NCBI GenBank assembly: GCA_003255025.1 | Contig: QANY01008211.1 | Span: forward strand, 607,743-671,742 | From: Datisca glomerata | Lineage: Eukaryota > Streptophyta > Magnoliopsida > Cucurbitales > Datiscaceae | Length of the DNA stretch: 64,000 bases | Direction: 5' to 3' | In this document: positions 1 through 13,399 of the stretch, piece by piece | How the letters are laid out: each line of letters opens with the position of its first letter | Position numbering within the stretch: position 1 is the stretch's first letter | Notes under the pieces: model-generated | The model's database searches: none | The model's input: only the letters and a program-made list of their open reading frames with translations | Told to the model about the DNA's origin: nothing | Program-made: the position numbers and the translations under genes

Positions 1-3000
1 TTACAGTAATTCTAAAGCTGCATAGTTCATGTTTTTTGGACTCAAACCTGGGTTATAACGGGTAAACCGTATCGCACCTCTTGGCCTCTAAATAAACTTT
101 GATTTGATATCTTACAGGCCACGTGGTTCCACCCATGTCAAAAGTTATGCCCTACGAAAGTTGACATGCACGTGCCACGATCTGTCTGTTACAGTACATC
201 TAAAGCTGCACAATCCATGCTTTTTGGGCATAAAACTGGGCTGCTATGTGTAAAACATGTCGTACCTGTAGGTTTCTGAACAAGCTTTGATTTGATATCT
301 TACATGCCATGTGGTTCCACCTATGTCAAAAGTTATCACCTACAGAATTTAACATGCACGTGCCACGATCCGTCTATTACAGAAATTCTAAAACTGAACA
401 ATTGATGTTTTTTGGAATCATAACTGGGCTGTGATGGGTAAACCCAGTCGCACATGTAGGTATCTTAATAAGATTTTATTTGATATCTTACAAGCCTCGA
501 GGTTCCACCCATGTCAAAAATTACGCCCTACGGAAGTTGATATGCACGTGCCACGATCCGTCAGTTACAATAATTCTAAAGCTGCACAGTTCATTTTTTT
601 TAACTCTAAACTTGGCTACAACGGGTAAACCATGTCACACCTGTTGGTCTCTGAATAAGATTTTATTTGATATCTTACAGGCCATGTGGTTCCACCCATG
701 TCAAAAGTTACGCCCTACGGAAGTTGACATACACGTGCCACGATCCGTTTGTTACAATAATTCTAAAACTGCACAGTTCATGTTTTTTGGTCTCAAAGCT
801 AGGATACGACCAGTAAACCCTATCGCCCCTGTAGGTTTCTGAATAAGCTTCGATTTGATATCTCGTAGGCCCCGTGGTTCCGCCCATGTCAAAAGTTACG
901 CCCTACGGAAGTTGACATGCACGTGCCATGATCCATTTGTTACAATAATTTTAAATCTGCACAGTTCATGTTTTTTGGACTCAAAGCTAGGCTGCGACCA
1001 TGAAACCCTGTCGCACCTGTAGGTCTCTGAATAAGCTTCGATCTATATCTTACATGCCACGTGGTTCCAGCCATGTCAAAATTTTTGCCCAATAGAAGTT
1101 GACATGCACGTGCCACGATCCATCTGTTACAGTAATTCTAATGTTGCACAGTCCATGTTTTTTGGACTCAAACTAGGCTGCGTCGCTTAAACCCTGTCGC
1201 ACATGTGGGTCTCTAAATAAGCTTCGATTTGATATTTTAAATGCCACGTGGTTCCACCCATGTCAAAAGTTATGCCCTACAGAAGTTGACATGCAGGTGC
1301 CACGATCCGTCTGTTACTGAAATTCTAAAGCTGAACAATTCATGTTTTTTGGACTCAAAACTGGGCTGCGATGGGTAAAACCAGTCGCTCTTATAGGTCT
1401 CTGAATTAGCTTCGATTTGATATTTTACCTACTACGTGGTTTCACCCATTACAAAAGTTATGTCCTACGAAAGTTGACATGCACGTGCCACGATCTGACT
1501 TTTACAATAATTCTAAAGTTGAACAGTTCATGTTTTTTGGAATAAAATCTGGATTATGATGCTATACCCTGTCATGCATGTCGGTCTCTGAATAAGCTTT
1601 TATTTGAAATCTTACATGCCACATGGTTCCGCCCATGTCAGAAGTTCTACCCTACGGAAGTTGACATGCACGTGCCATGATCCCTCTGTTACAGTAATTC
1701 TAAAGCTGAACAGTTCATGTTTTCTGTGATGAAAGCTAGGCTGTGACCCGTAAACCCTTTCGCACCTGTAGGTCTCTAAATAAGCTTCGATTTAATATCT
1801 TACATGCCAGGTGGTTCCACCCATGTCAAAAGTTAAACAACCAGAAGTTGACATTCACGTGCCACGATCCGTCTATTACAGTAATTCTCAAGCTGCACAA
1901 TCCATGTTTTTTGGTCTCAAAACTGGAATGCGACGGGTAAACCCTGTCCCACATGTAGGTCTTTGAATATGATTTGATATATTTCAGGCCACGTGGTTCA
2001 CCCATGTCAAAAGTTATGCCCTACGGAAGTTGACATTCACGTGCAATGATCCGTCTGTTACAGTAATTTTAAAACTACACAGTCTGTGTTTTTTGGACTC
2101 AAGGCTGGAATGCAATGGGCAAACCCCATCGCTCCTGTAGATCTCTGAGTAAGCTTCAATTTTATATCTTACTTGCCACGTGGTTCCACCCATGTCAAAA
2201 GTTATGCCCTACGGAAGTTCACATGCACATGCCACGATCCTTCTGTTACAGTAATTCTAAAGCTGCACACGTCATGTTTTTTGGACTCAAAACTGGGCTG
2301 CAATGGATAAACCCATCGCACCTGTTGGTATCTCAATAAACTTTGATTTGATATCTTACAAGCCACATGCTTACACCCATGTCAAAAGTTATGCCCTACG
2401 GGAGTTGACATGCACGTGCCACGATCCATCTGTTACAGTACATCTAAAGCTGCACAGTCCATGTTTTTTGGACATAAAACTAGGCTGCGATGAGTAAACC
2501 CTGTTATACCTGTAGGTCTTTGAACAAGCTTCGATTTGATATCTTACATACCACGTGGTTCCACCCATGTCAAAAGTTATGCCCTACGGAAGTTGACATG
2601 CACGTGCCACGATCCGTTTCTTACAGTAATTATAAAGCTGAACGGTTAATGTTTTTTGGACTTAAAACTGGGTTGTGATAGGTAAACCTTGTCTCATATG
2701 TAGGTCTCTGAATATGCTTCCATTTGATATCTTATAGGCCACGTGGTTCCAACGATGTCAAAAGTCATGCCCTACGGAAGTTGACATGCACGTGCCACGA
2801 TACGTCTGTTACAGTAATTCTAAAGCTGCACAGTCCGTGTTTTTTTACTCAAAGCTAGGCTACGGCGAGTAAACATGGTTGCACCTGTAGTTCCCTGAAT
2901 AAACTTTGATTTGATATCTTACAGGCCACGTGGTTCCACCAAAATCAAAACGTATGCCCTACAGAAGTTGACATGGACGTGCCACGATCCGTGTGTTACG

Positions 3001-3026
3001 GTACTTCGAAAGCTGCACAGTCCGTG
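1..3026. repeat. Satellite A tandem array, first part (~188-bp monomer)
   Basis: Head-to-tail tandem repeat. The landmark TTACAGTAATTCTAAAG or a close variant begins at 1, 189, 377, 565 and 752, giving a period of 187-188 bp. Typical monomers carry a HindIII site (AATAAGCTTCGATTTGATATC block) and two CACGTG palindromes 49 bp apart (GCCACGTGG and GCACGTGCC). They also carry GGTTCCACCCATGTCAAAAG, and a T6 tract before GGACTC. Monomers differ from each other by roughly 10-20 percent by eye. The array runs off the left edge. Translating it gives similar short peptides in many places, but 188 is not a multiple of three and no frame is maintained, so these are by-products of the repeat. The monomer length matches the nucleosome-repeat-sized satellites common in plant (peri)centromeres; that location is an inference. 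Confidence 0.97.
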
Positions 3027-3291
3027 AGATTTTGAGTAAGTGTTTACATAATCTTCTTATGTCCGAAGAAATGATTCATCGATAGTCACAATTTATATCG
3101 ACACATCTGAGATCGCTAAATGTTCGGGAGTTCCAATCTGATAAGTGAGTTCTAATGTACTTAGTAGACAAGTAATAAATAAGAGAATAATAAATATTCG
3201 AGCCATAGAATTTCTCAATTCTGACACAAGGTACTTATTAGATTTAATAAGTACATTAGATCTAATAGAATTATTTTTCTATATCCAGACT
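3027..3291. other. Non-satellite insert in satellite A, with perfect hairpin
   Basis: About 265 bp unlike satellite A. It replaces the part of a monomer between CACAGTCCGTG and AATAAGCTTCG, about 60 bp of which are missing. It contains a perfect inverted repeat, GTACTTATTA (3231-3240) and TAATAAGTAC (3245-3254), with a 4-nt loop. No reading frame of note, no polyA tail and no clear target duplication were seen. It could be a remnant of a small transposon (for example a MITE) or filler DNA from break repair. I do not recognise it. Confidence 0.6.
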
Positions 3292-6200
3292 AATAAGCTT
3301 CGATTTGATATCTTATAGGCCAAGTGGTTCCACCCATGTCAAAAGTTATGTCCTACGGAAGTTGATATGCACGTACCACGATCTGTCTGTTAGTGTAATT
3401 CTAAAGTTGCACAGTCCATGTTATTTGGACTCAGCACTGGGCTGCAACTGGTAAACCCTGTCGCACATTTAGGTCTCTAGTTAAGCTTCGATTTGATACC
3501 TTACATGCACGTGCCAAGATGTGTTAAATACAGTAATTCTAAAGCTACATAGTCCATGTTTTTTGGAATCAAAGCTAGGCTACAATGGGTAAACCCCATC
3601 ATACCTTTAGGTCTCTGACTAAGCTTTGATTTGATATCTTATATGCCACGTGGTTTCACCCAAGTCAAAAGTTATGCCCTATCGAAGTTGACAAGCACGT
3701 GCCAAGATTCGTCTGTTATAGTAATTCTAAAGCTGCACACTTCATGTTTTTTGGACTCAAAACTGGGGTGCAATGGGTAAACCCTATCCCACATGTAGGT
3801 CACTGAATAAGCTTTGATTTGATATCTTACAGTCCATGTGGTTCCACCCATGTCAAAAGTTATGACATACAGAAGTTGACATGCATGTGCAAGGATCCGT
3901 CTGTTACAGTACATCTAAAGCTGCACAGCCCGTATTTTTTTAACATAAACTGGGTTGTGATGGGTAAACCCTGTCATACCTGTTGGTCTCTGAACAAGCT
4001 TCGATTTGATATCTTACATGCCACGTGGTGCCACCCATGTCAAAAGTTATGCCCTACAGAAGTTGACATGCACGTGCCACGATCCGTCTGTTACGATAAT
4101 TCTAAAGCTGAACATTTGATGTTTTTTGGACTCAAAACTAGGCTGTGATGGATAAACCTTTTCTTATATATAGGTCTCTGAATAAGCTTCGATTTGATAT
4201 CTTATAGGCCACGTGGTTCCACCGATGTCAAAAGTTATGCTCTACGGAAGTTGACATGCACGTGCCACGATCCGTCTGTTACAGTAATTCTAAAGCTGCA
4301 CAGTTTGTGTTTTTTGGACATAAAATTGGGCTGTGATGGGTAAACCTCTGCCGTACCTGTTGGTCTATGAATAAGCTTCGATTTGATATCACATAGGCCA
4401 CGTGGTTCTAACCATGTCAAAAGTTACGCCCTAGGGAAGTTGACATGCACGTGCCACGATCTGTCTGTTACAGTAATTCTAAACCTGCACAATTCTTGTG
4501 TTTTTGACTCAACGCTGGATTGTGATTGGTAAACCATCTCGCACCTGTTGGTCTCTAAATAAGCTTCGATTCGATATCTTATAGGCTAAGTGGTTCCACC
4601 AATGTCAAAAGTTAAGCCCTACGGAAGTTGACATGCACGTGCCACTATCTGTGTGTTAGTGTAATTCTAAAGCTACACAGTCCATGTTTTCTGGACTCAG
4701 ATTTGGGCTGTGACAAGGAAACCTTGTCTCACATTTAGGTCATCGAATAAGCTTTGATTTGATACCTTACATGCCACGTGCTTCCACCCATGTCAAAAGT
4801 TATGCCCTACGGAAGTTGACATGCACGTGCCACGATCCATCTATTGCAGTACTTCTAAAGCTACACAGTCCGTTTTTTTTAACATAAAACTAGGCTGCGA
4901 TAGGTAAACTGTGTCGTACATGTTGATCTCTGAATAAGTTTCGATTAGATATCTTACAAGCCACGTGATTCCACCCATGTAAAAAATTATGCCCAACGGA
5001 AGTTAACATGCACGTGCCAAGATCTGTCTGTTAATTATAAAGCTGCACTGTCCATTTTTTTTACTCAAAACTCGGTTGTGACAGGTAAACCCTATCCCAC
5101 ATGTAGCTCACTAAATAAGCTTCGATTTGATATCATATAGGCCACGTGGTTCACCAATGTAAAAAGTTATGCCCTACAGAGGTTGACATTCACATGCAAT
5201 GATCCTTCTGTTACAGTAATTTTAAAGATGCACTGTCCATGATTTTTATACTCAAAGTTGGCTGCGATGGTAAACCCCATCGCGTCTATAGGCCTCTGAA
5301 TAAGCTTCGATTTGATATCTTATATGCCACGTGGTTCCACCCATGTCAAAAGTTATGCCCTACAGAAGTTGACATGCATGTGCCACGATCCGTCTGTTAC
5401 AGTATTACTAAAGCTGCACACTTCACGTTTTTTGGACCCAAAACTTGGCTCTAATGAGTAAACCTTGTCGCACCTCTTAGTTTCTTAATGAACTTCGATT
5501 TGGTATCTTAGAGGCCATGTGGTTCCACCCATGTCAAAAGTTATGACTTACGGAGTTGACATGCACGTGCCACGATCCGTCTGTTACTGTACATCTAAAG
5601 CCGCACAGTCCGTGTCTTTAGGACATGAAACTGGGCTGATATAGGAAAACCTTATCATTCCTGAAGGTCTCTAAACAAGCTTTGAATTGATATCTTACAT
5701 GCCATGTGGTTCCACCCATGTTAAAAGTTATGCCCTACGGAAGTTGACATGCACGTGCCACGATCCTTCAGTTATAGTAATTCTAAAGCTGCACAGTCCC
5801 TATTTTTTAAACTCTAAACTGGGCTGCGATGGATAAACCCTCTCATACCTGTAGGTCTCTAAACAAGCTTCGATTTGATATCTTACATGCCACGTGGTTC
5901 CACCCATGTGAAAAGTTATGCCCAACGGAAGTTTACATGCACTCGCCATGATACGTCTCTTTTAGTAATTCTAAAGCAGCACAGTCCATGTTTTTTTTAC
6001 TCAAAGCAAGACTACAGTGGGTAAACACGGTCGCACCTATAGGTCTCTTAATAATCTTTGATTTGATATCTTACATGCCATGTGGTTCCACCCATGTCAA
6101 AAGTTATGCCCTACAGAAGTTGACATGCATGTGCCACGATCCGTCTGTTACAGTACTTCTATCACAGTCTGTGTTTTTTGAACATAAATCTGGGCTGGGA

Positions 6201-6790
6201 TGGGTAAACCCTTCTGTACCTGTAGTTATTTGAATAAGCTTCGATTTGATATCTCATATGACACGTGGTTCCGCCCATGTCAAAAGTTACATCCTACAAA
6301 AGTTGAAATGCACGTGCCACGATCCGTCTGTTAAAGTAATTCTAAATCTGCACAGTTCATGTTTCTGGACTCAAAGCTGGGCTGCGACCAGTAAACCCAG
6401 TCGCACCTGTAGGTCTATGAATACGCTTTGATTTGATATCTTAAAGGCCACGTGGTTCCACCCATGTCAAAAGTTATGCCCAACGGAAGTTGACATGCCC
6501 GTGCCAAGATCTGTCTGTTACAGTAATTCTAAAGTTGCACTGTAAATTTTTTTTTTACTCAAAACTGGGCTGCGACGGGTAAACCGTGTCCCACATGTAG
6601 ATCAATGTAGAAGGTTATGCCCTAGGGAAGTTGACATTCACGTGCAACGATCCCTCTGTTACAGTAATTCTAAAGCTACACAGTCCGTGTTTTTTACAGT
6701 CAAAGCTGGTCTTCGACGGGTAAACCACGTCACGCGTGTAGGTCTCTGAACTAACTTCGATTTGATAACTTAAAGGCCACGTGGTTCTAC

Positions 6791-9700
6791 CCACGTCAAT
6801 AGTTATGCCTTACAGAAGTTGACATGCGCGTGCCACGATCCGCCTGTTATAGTACTTCTAAAGCTGCACAGTCCATGTTTTTTAGACATAAAACTGGGCT
6901 GTGATGGGTAAACCCTATCATACCTGTAGGTTTTTGAATAAGGTTCGATTTGAAATCTCATAGGCCACATGGTTCCGCCCATGTCAAAAGTTACGCCCTA
7001 TGGAAGTTGACATGCACGTGCCATGATCCGTCTGTTACGATATTTCTAAAGCTGCACAGTTCATATTTTTTGGACTCAAAATTGGCTGTGACCGGTAAAC
7101 GCTGTCATACCTATAGCTCTGTGAATGAGTTTTGATTTGATATCTCATAGGCCACGTGGTTCTGCCCATATCCAAAGTTACATCCTACGGAAATTGATAG
7201 TTCATGTTTTCTGGACTCAAAGCTAGGTTGCGACCAGTAAACCCTGTTGCACCTGTAGGTATCTTAATATGCTTTGATTTGATATCTCACATGCCACGTG
7301 GTTCTACCCATGTTAAAAGTTATGCCCTCCGAAAGTTGACATGAACGTGTCACGATCCGTCAGTTACAGTAATTCTAAAACTGCACAGTCCCTATATTTT
7401 GGACTCTAAAATGGGCTGCGGTGGGTAAACCCTGTCATACCTGTAGGTCTCTAAACAAGCTTTGATTTGATATCTTACACGCCACGTGGTACCACCCATG
7501 TCAAAGTTATGCCCTACGAAAGTTGACATGCACGTGCCACGATCCGTCTGTTACAGTAATTCTAAAGCTGCATAGTTCATGTTTTTGGACTCTAAACTGG
7601 GCTGCAACGGGTAAACGCTGTCGTACCAATAGGTCTCTAAATAAGCTTTGATTTGATATCTTAAATACCACATGGTTCCACCCATGTCAAAAGTGATGCC
7701 CTACGGAAGTTGACATGCACGTGCCACGATCCGTCTGTTACAGTACTTCTAAAGCTCCACAGTTCGTGTATTTTGAACATAAATCTGGGCTGTGATGGGA
7801 AAACCCTGTCGTACCTGTAGGTCTCTGAATAAGCTTCGATTTGATATCTCATAGACCACGTTGTTCCGCCCATGTGAAATGTTACGCCCTATGGAAGTTG
7901 ACATGCACGTGCCACGATCCGTCTTTTACAATAATTCTAAAGCTGCACAATTCAAGTTTTTTGAACTCAAAGCTTGGCTGTGACATGTAAACCCTATTGC
8001 GCCATTAGGCCTCTGAATAAGCTTCGATTTGATATCTTACATGCCACATGCTTCCACCCATGTCAAAAGTTATGTCCTACGGAAGTTGACATGCACGTGC
8101 CACGATCCGTCAGTTATAGTAATTCTAAAGCTACACAGTTCATGTTTTTTGAACTCTAAACTGGGCTGCAATGGGTAACCCTATCGCACTTGTAGGTCTC
8201 TGAACAAGCTTCAATTTGATATCTTACAGGTCATGTGGTACAACCCACGTCAATAGTTATGCCTTACGAAAGTTGACATGCACGTGCCACGATCCGCCTG
8301 TTATAGTACTTCTAAAGCTGCACAGTCTATGTTTTTTTGACATAAAACTGGGCCGTAATGATAAACCCTATCGTACCTATAGGTTTCTGATAAGGTTCGA
8401 TTTGAAATTTCATAGGCCACATGGTTCCGCCCATGTCAAAAGTTACGCCTTATGGAAGTTGTCATGCATGTGCCACGATCTGTCTGTTAAAATAATTCTA
8501 AAGTTGTGCAGTTCATGTTTTTTGGACTCAAAGCTTGGCTGTGACCCGTAAAAAATGTTGTACCTGTAGCACTCTGAATAAGCTTCGATTTGATATCTCA
8601 TAGGCCACGTAGTTCCACCCATGTCAAAAGTTACATCCTACGGAAGTTGACATGCACGAGCCACGATCCGTCTGTTATAGTAATTCTAAATATGCACAGT
8701 TCATGTTTTCTGGACTCAAAGCTACGCTGCAACCAGTAAACCCTATCACACCTGTAGGTCTCTGAATAAGCTTTGATTTGATATCTTACATCCCACGTGG
8801 TTCCACCCATGTTTAAAGTTATGCCCTACGGAAGTTGACATGCACGTGCCATGATCTGTCAGTTAGAGTTATTCTAAAACTGCACAGTCCCTATTTTTGG
8901 ACTCTAAACTGGGCTGTGATGGGTAAAACCTGTCATACCTGTAGGTCTCTGAACAAGCTTCAATTTGATATCTTACATGCCACGTGGTTCCACCCATGTC
9001 AAAAGTTATACCCTACGGAAGTTGACATGCATGTGCCACGATCCGTCTGTTATAGTAATTCTAAAGATGCACAGTTCATGTTTTTTGGATACTAAACTTG
9101 GCTGCCATGGGTAAACCCTGTGTCACCCGTAGGTCTCTGAATAATCTTCGATTTGATATCTTACAGACCACGTGGTTCCACCCATGTCAAAAGTTATGCC
9201 CTACGGAAGTTGACATGTGCGTGCCACGATATGTCTGTTACGGTACTTCTAAAGCTCCACAGTCTATGTGTTTTGAAAATAAAACTATGTGTGATGGGTA
9301 AAACCTGTCATACATTTAGGTCTCTGAATAAGCTTCCATTTGATATCTCATAGGCCACGTGAGTTACGCCCTATGAAAGTTGACATGCACGTGCCACAAT
9401 CCGTCTTTTACAATAATTCTAAAGATGCACAGTTCAAGTTTTTTGGATTCAAAGCTGGGCTATGACTAGTAAACCCTATCGCACGTGTAGGTCTTTGAAT
9501 AAACTTCGATTTGATATCTTACATGCCACATGGTTCCACCCCTGTCAAATGTTATGGGCTACGGAAATTGACATGCACGTGCCACGATCCGTCAGTTATA
9601 GTAATTATAAAGCTACACAGTTCATGTTTTTTGAACTCTAAACTGGGCTGCAACGGTCAACCATATCGCACCTGTAGGTCTCCAAACAAGCTTCGATTTG

Positions 9701-10320
9701 ATATCTTATAGGTCACGTGGTTCCACCCACGTCAATAGTTATGCCTTACGGAAGTTGACATGCACGTGCCACGATCCGCCTGTTACAGTACTTCTAAAGC
9801 TGCACATTCCATTTTTTTGGACATAAAACTTGGCTGTAATGGGTAAACCCTCTCGTACCTAAAGGTTTCTAAATAAGGTTCGATACAAAATCTCATGGGC
9901 CACATGGTTCCGCCCATGTCAAAAGTTACGCCCTATGGAAGTTGACATGCTCCTGCCACGATCCGTCTGTTACAATAAATCTAAAGTTGTGCAGTTCATG
10001 TTTTTTGGACTCAAAACTTGGCTGTGACTGGTAAACCCTGTCGCACCTTTAGCTCTTTGAATAAGACTCGATTTGAAATCCTATAGGCCACATGGTTCAG
10101 CCTATATCAAAAGTTACATCCTACGGAAGTTGAGATGCACGTGCCACGATCCTTCTGTTACAGTAATTCTAAATCTGCACAGTTCATGTTTTATGGACTT
10201 AAAGCTTGGATGTGACTAGTAAACCCTGTCGCACCTTTAGCTCTTTGAATAAGACTCAATTTGATATCCCATAGGCCACGTGGTTCCGCCCATATCAAAA
10301 GTTACATCCTACGGAAGTTG
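6791..10320. repeat. Higher-order repeat of about 8 monomers in satellite A
   Basis: A variant monomer marked by CCACGTCAATAGTTATGCCT and by CCGCCTGTTA instead of CCGTCTGTTA recurs at 6791, 8245 and 9727 (spacings 1454 and 1482 bp, about 8 monomers). A second marker, AGTTACATCCTACGGAA, recurs near 7180, 8630 and 10108 with the same spacing. A third, TTACAGTACATCTAAAG, occurs at 2432 and 3904 (1472 bp). Together these show that satellite A is organised in ~1.47-kb higher-order units in at least part of the array. Units are diverged and some monomers are truncated. Confidence 0.75.
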
Positions 10321-11014
10321 AGATGCACGTGCCACGATCCGTCTGTTACAGTAATTCTAAATCTGCATAGTTCATGTTTTTTGGACACAAAGATGGGCTG
10401 CAACGAGTAAACCCTGTCACACCTATAGGTCTCTCAATAAGCTTCGATTTGATATCTTAAAGGCCATGTGGTTCCACCCAAGTCTAAAGTTATGTCCAAC
10501 GGAAGTTGACATGCACGTGCCAAGATCTGTCTATTACAGTAATTTTAAGTTGCACAGTCTGTGTTGTTTGGACTCAAAATTGGGCTGCGATGGTAAACCC
10601 TATCGTACATGTAGGTCTCTGAATAAGGTTCGATTTTATATCTTACATGTCACGTGGTTCCACCCATGTCAAACGTTATGCCCTATGGAAGTTGACATGC
10701 ACGTGCCACAATCTGTCTGTTACAATAATTCTAATTTTGAACAATTCATGTTTTTTGGACTCAAAACTGGGCTTCAATGGGTAAAACTTGTCGGGCCTGT
10801 AGGTCTCTAAATAATCTTTGATTTGATATCTTACATGCCACATGGTTCAACCCATGTCAAAAGTTATGCCCGATAAAAATTGACATGCACGTGCCACGAT
10901 CTGTCTATTACAGTAATTCTAAAGCTGCACAGTCTGTGTTTTTTTGAATCAGAACTGGGTTGCGAAGGGTAAATCCTGTCGCAAATGTAGGTCTTGGAAT
11001 AAGCTTTGATTTGA

Positions 11015-11147
11015 TACCTCACATGCCACGTAGTTCCACCCATGTCAAAAGTTATACCTCACATGCCACGTAGTTCCACCCATGAGTTCCACCCATGTCA
11101 AAAGTTATACCTCACATGCCACGTAGTTCCACCCATGTCAAAAGTTA
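11015..11147. repeat. Local triplication of a 40-bp satellite A sub-segment
   Basis: The segment starting TACCTCACATGCCACGTAG is repeated at 11015, 11055 and 11108. The first unit is 40 bp. The second is 53 bp because of an internal 13-bp repeat of the GTTCCACCCATG region. This is a replication-slippage type expansion inside one satellite monomer. Confidence 0.9.
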
Positions 11148-13399
11148 TGCCACGATCCGTCTCTTACAGTACCTCCAAAGCTACACATTCCGTGTTTTTT
11201 GAACATAAAACTAGGCTGTGATGGGTAAACTATGTCGTACCTATAGAACTCTGAATAAGATTCGATTTGATATCTTACAGGCTATGTGGTTCCACCCATG
11301 TCAAAAGTTATGTCTAACAGAAGTTGACATGCACGTGCCAAGATCCGTCTGTTACAGTAATTCTAAAGCTGCACAGTCCATGTTTTTTTGGACTCAAAAT
11401 TGGGATGCGACGAGTAAACCCTGTCCCACATGTACGTCTCTGAATAATCTTCGATTTGATATCATACAGGCCACGTGGTTCACCAATGTAAAAAGTCATG
11501 CCCTTCGGAAGTTGACATTCACGTGCAACGATCCATCTGTTACAGTAATTTTAAAGCTGCACATTCTATATTTTTTGGAGTCAAAGCTAGGCTGCGATGG
11601 GTAAACCCCATCCACTTGTAATTCTCTTAACAAGCTTTGATTTGATATCTTACGAGCGCTACGGAAGTTGACATGCACGTGCCACGATATATCTGTTACA
11701 GAAATTCTAAAACTGAACAGTTGATGTTTTTTGGACTCAAAATTGGGTTGCGATCGGTAAATCCAGTCGCACCTGTAGGTCTCTGAATAAGCTTTGATTT
11801 GATATCTTACAGGCCATGAGGTTCCACCCATGTCAAAAGTTACGCCCTACGGAAGTTGACATGGACGTGCCACGATCCGTCAGTTACAATAATTCTAAAG
11901 CTATACAGTTCATGTTTTTTGGACTCTAAACTGGGCTGCAATGGGAAAAGCTTGTCGCACCCGTAGGTCTTTGAATAAGCTTTGATTTGATATCTTACAA
12001 GCCTTGTGGTTCCACCCATGTCAAAAGTTACGCCCTACGGAAGTTGACAAGCACGTGCCACGATCCGTTTGTTACAATAATTCGAAAGTTGCACAGTTCA
12101 TGTTTTTGGGACACAAAGCTGGGCTACGACCGGTAAACCCTGTCGCCCCTGTAGGTCTCTGAATAAGATTCAATTTGATATCTCATAGGCCACGTGGTTC
12201 CGCGCATGTCAAAAGTTACGCCCTACAGAAGTTGACATGCACGTGCCACGATCTGTCTGTTACAATAATTTTAAATCTGCACAGTTCATGTTTTTTGGAC
12301 TCAAAGCTGGGCTACGACCAGTAAACCCTGTCACACTTGTATGTCTCTGAATAAGCTTCGATTTATATCTTACATGCCACGTGGTTCCACCCTTGTCAAA
12401 TGTTATGTCCTAGAGAAGTTGACATGTATGTGCCATGATCCGTGTGTTACAGTAATTCTAAAGCTGCACAGTACGTGTTTTTTGAACTCAAACTTGGCTG
12501 CGTCACTTAAACCCCATCGCATATGTAGATCTCTAAATAAGCTTCGATTTGATATTTTACATGCCACGTGGTTCCACCCATGTCAAAAGTTATGTCCTAC
12601 AAAAGTTGACATGCACGTGCCACGATCCGTCTGTTACTGTAATTCTAAAGCTGAACAGTTCATGTTTTTTAGACTCAAAACTGGGCTGCAACGGGTAAAC
12701 CTGGTCGCGCCTGTAGATCTCTAAATAAGCTTTGATTTGATATTTTACATGCCACGTGGTTCCACCCATTTCAAAAGTTATGCACTACGGAAGTTGACAT
12801 GCACGTGCCCCGATCTGACTTTTACAGTAATTCTAAAGCTGAACAGTTCTTGTTTTTTGGAATCAAACCTGGGCTACGATGAGTAAAGCCCGACACACTT
12901 GTATGTCTCTTAATAAGCTTCGATTTAATATCTTACATGCCACGTGGTTCCACCCATGTCAAAAGTTGAGCAACCAGAAGTTGAAATGCACGTGCCATGA
13001 TCTGTCTGTTACAGTACTTCTAAAGTTGCACAGTCCATATTTTTGAACTCAAATTGGGCTGCGACCCTTAAACCCTGCCGCACATGTAGGTCTCTGAATA
13101 GTCTTTGGTTTGATATCTTACATGCCACGTGGTTCCACCCATGTCAAAACTTATTCCCAACGGAAGTTGACATGCATGTGCCAAGATCCGTCTATTACAG
13201 TAATTCTAAAGCTACACAATCCGTGTTTTTTGGACTCAAAACTGGGATGCGATGGGTAAACCCTTTTCCCACATGTAGGTCTCTGAATAAGTTTCGATTT
13301 GATATCATACAGGCCACGTGGTTCACCCATGTCAAAAGTTATGCCCTACGGAAGTTGACATTCACGTGCAACGATCCGTCTGTTACAGTAATTCTAAAG

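Larger units (their letters stand above)
3292..13399. repeat. Satellite A tandem array, second part
   Basis: This continues the same ~188-bp monomer for about 54 more copies, in the same orientation as the first part. Some monomers are shortened (for example near 5030, 6600, 7200 and 9360), so the local period varies. The array ends at about 13399, inside a monomer (CAGTAATTCTAAAG), where LINE sequence begins. No other gene or element was seen inside this stretch. Confidence 0.97.

Noticed and set aside
1..13399. CRISPR-like array
   Set aside because: The repeats are contiguous ~188-bp monomers without unique spacers, in a plant-type context.
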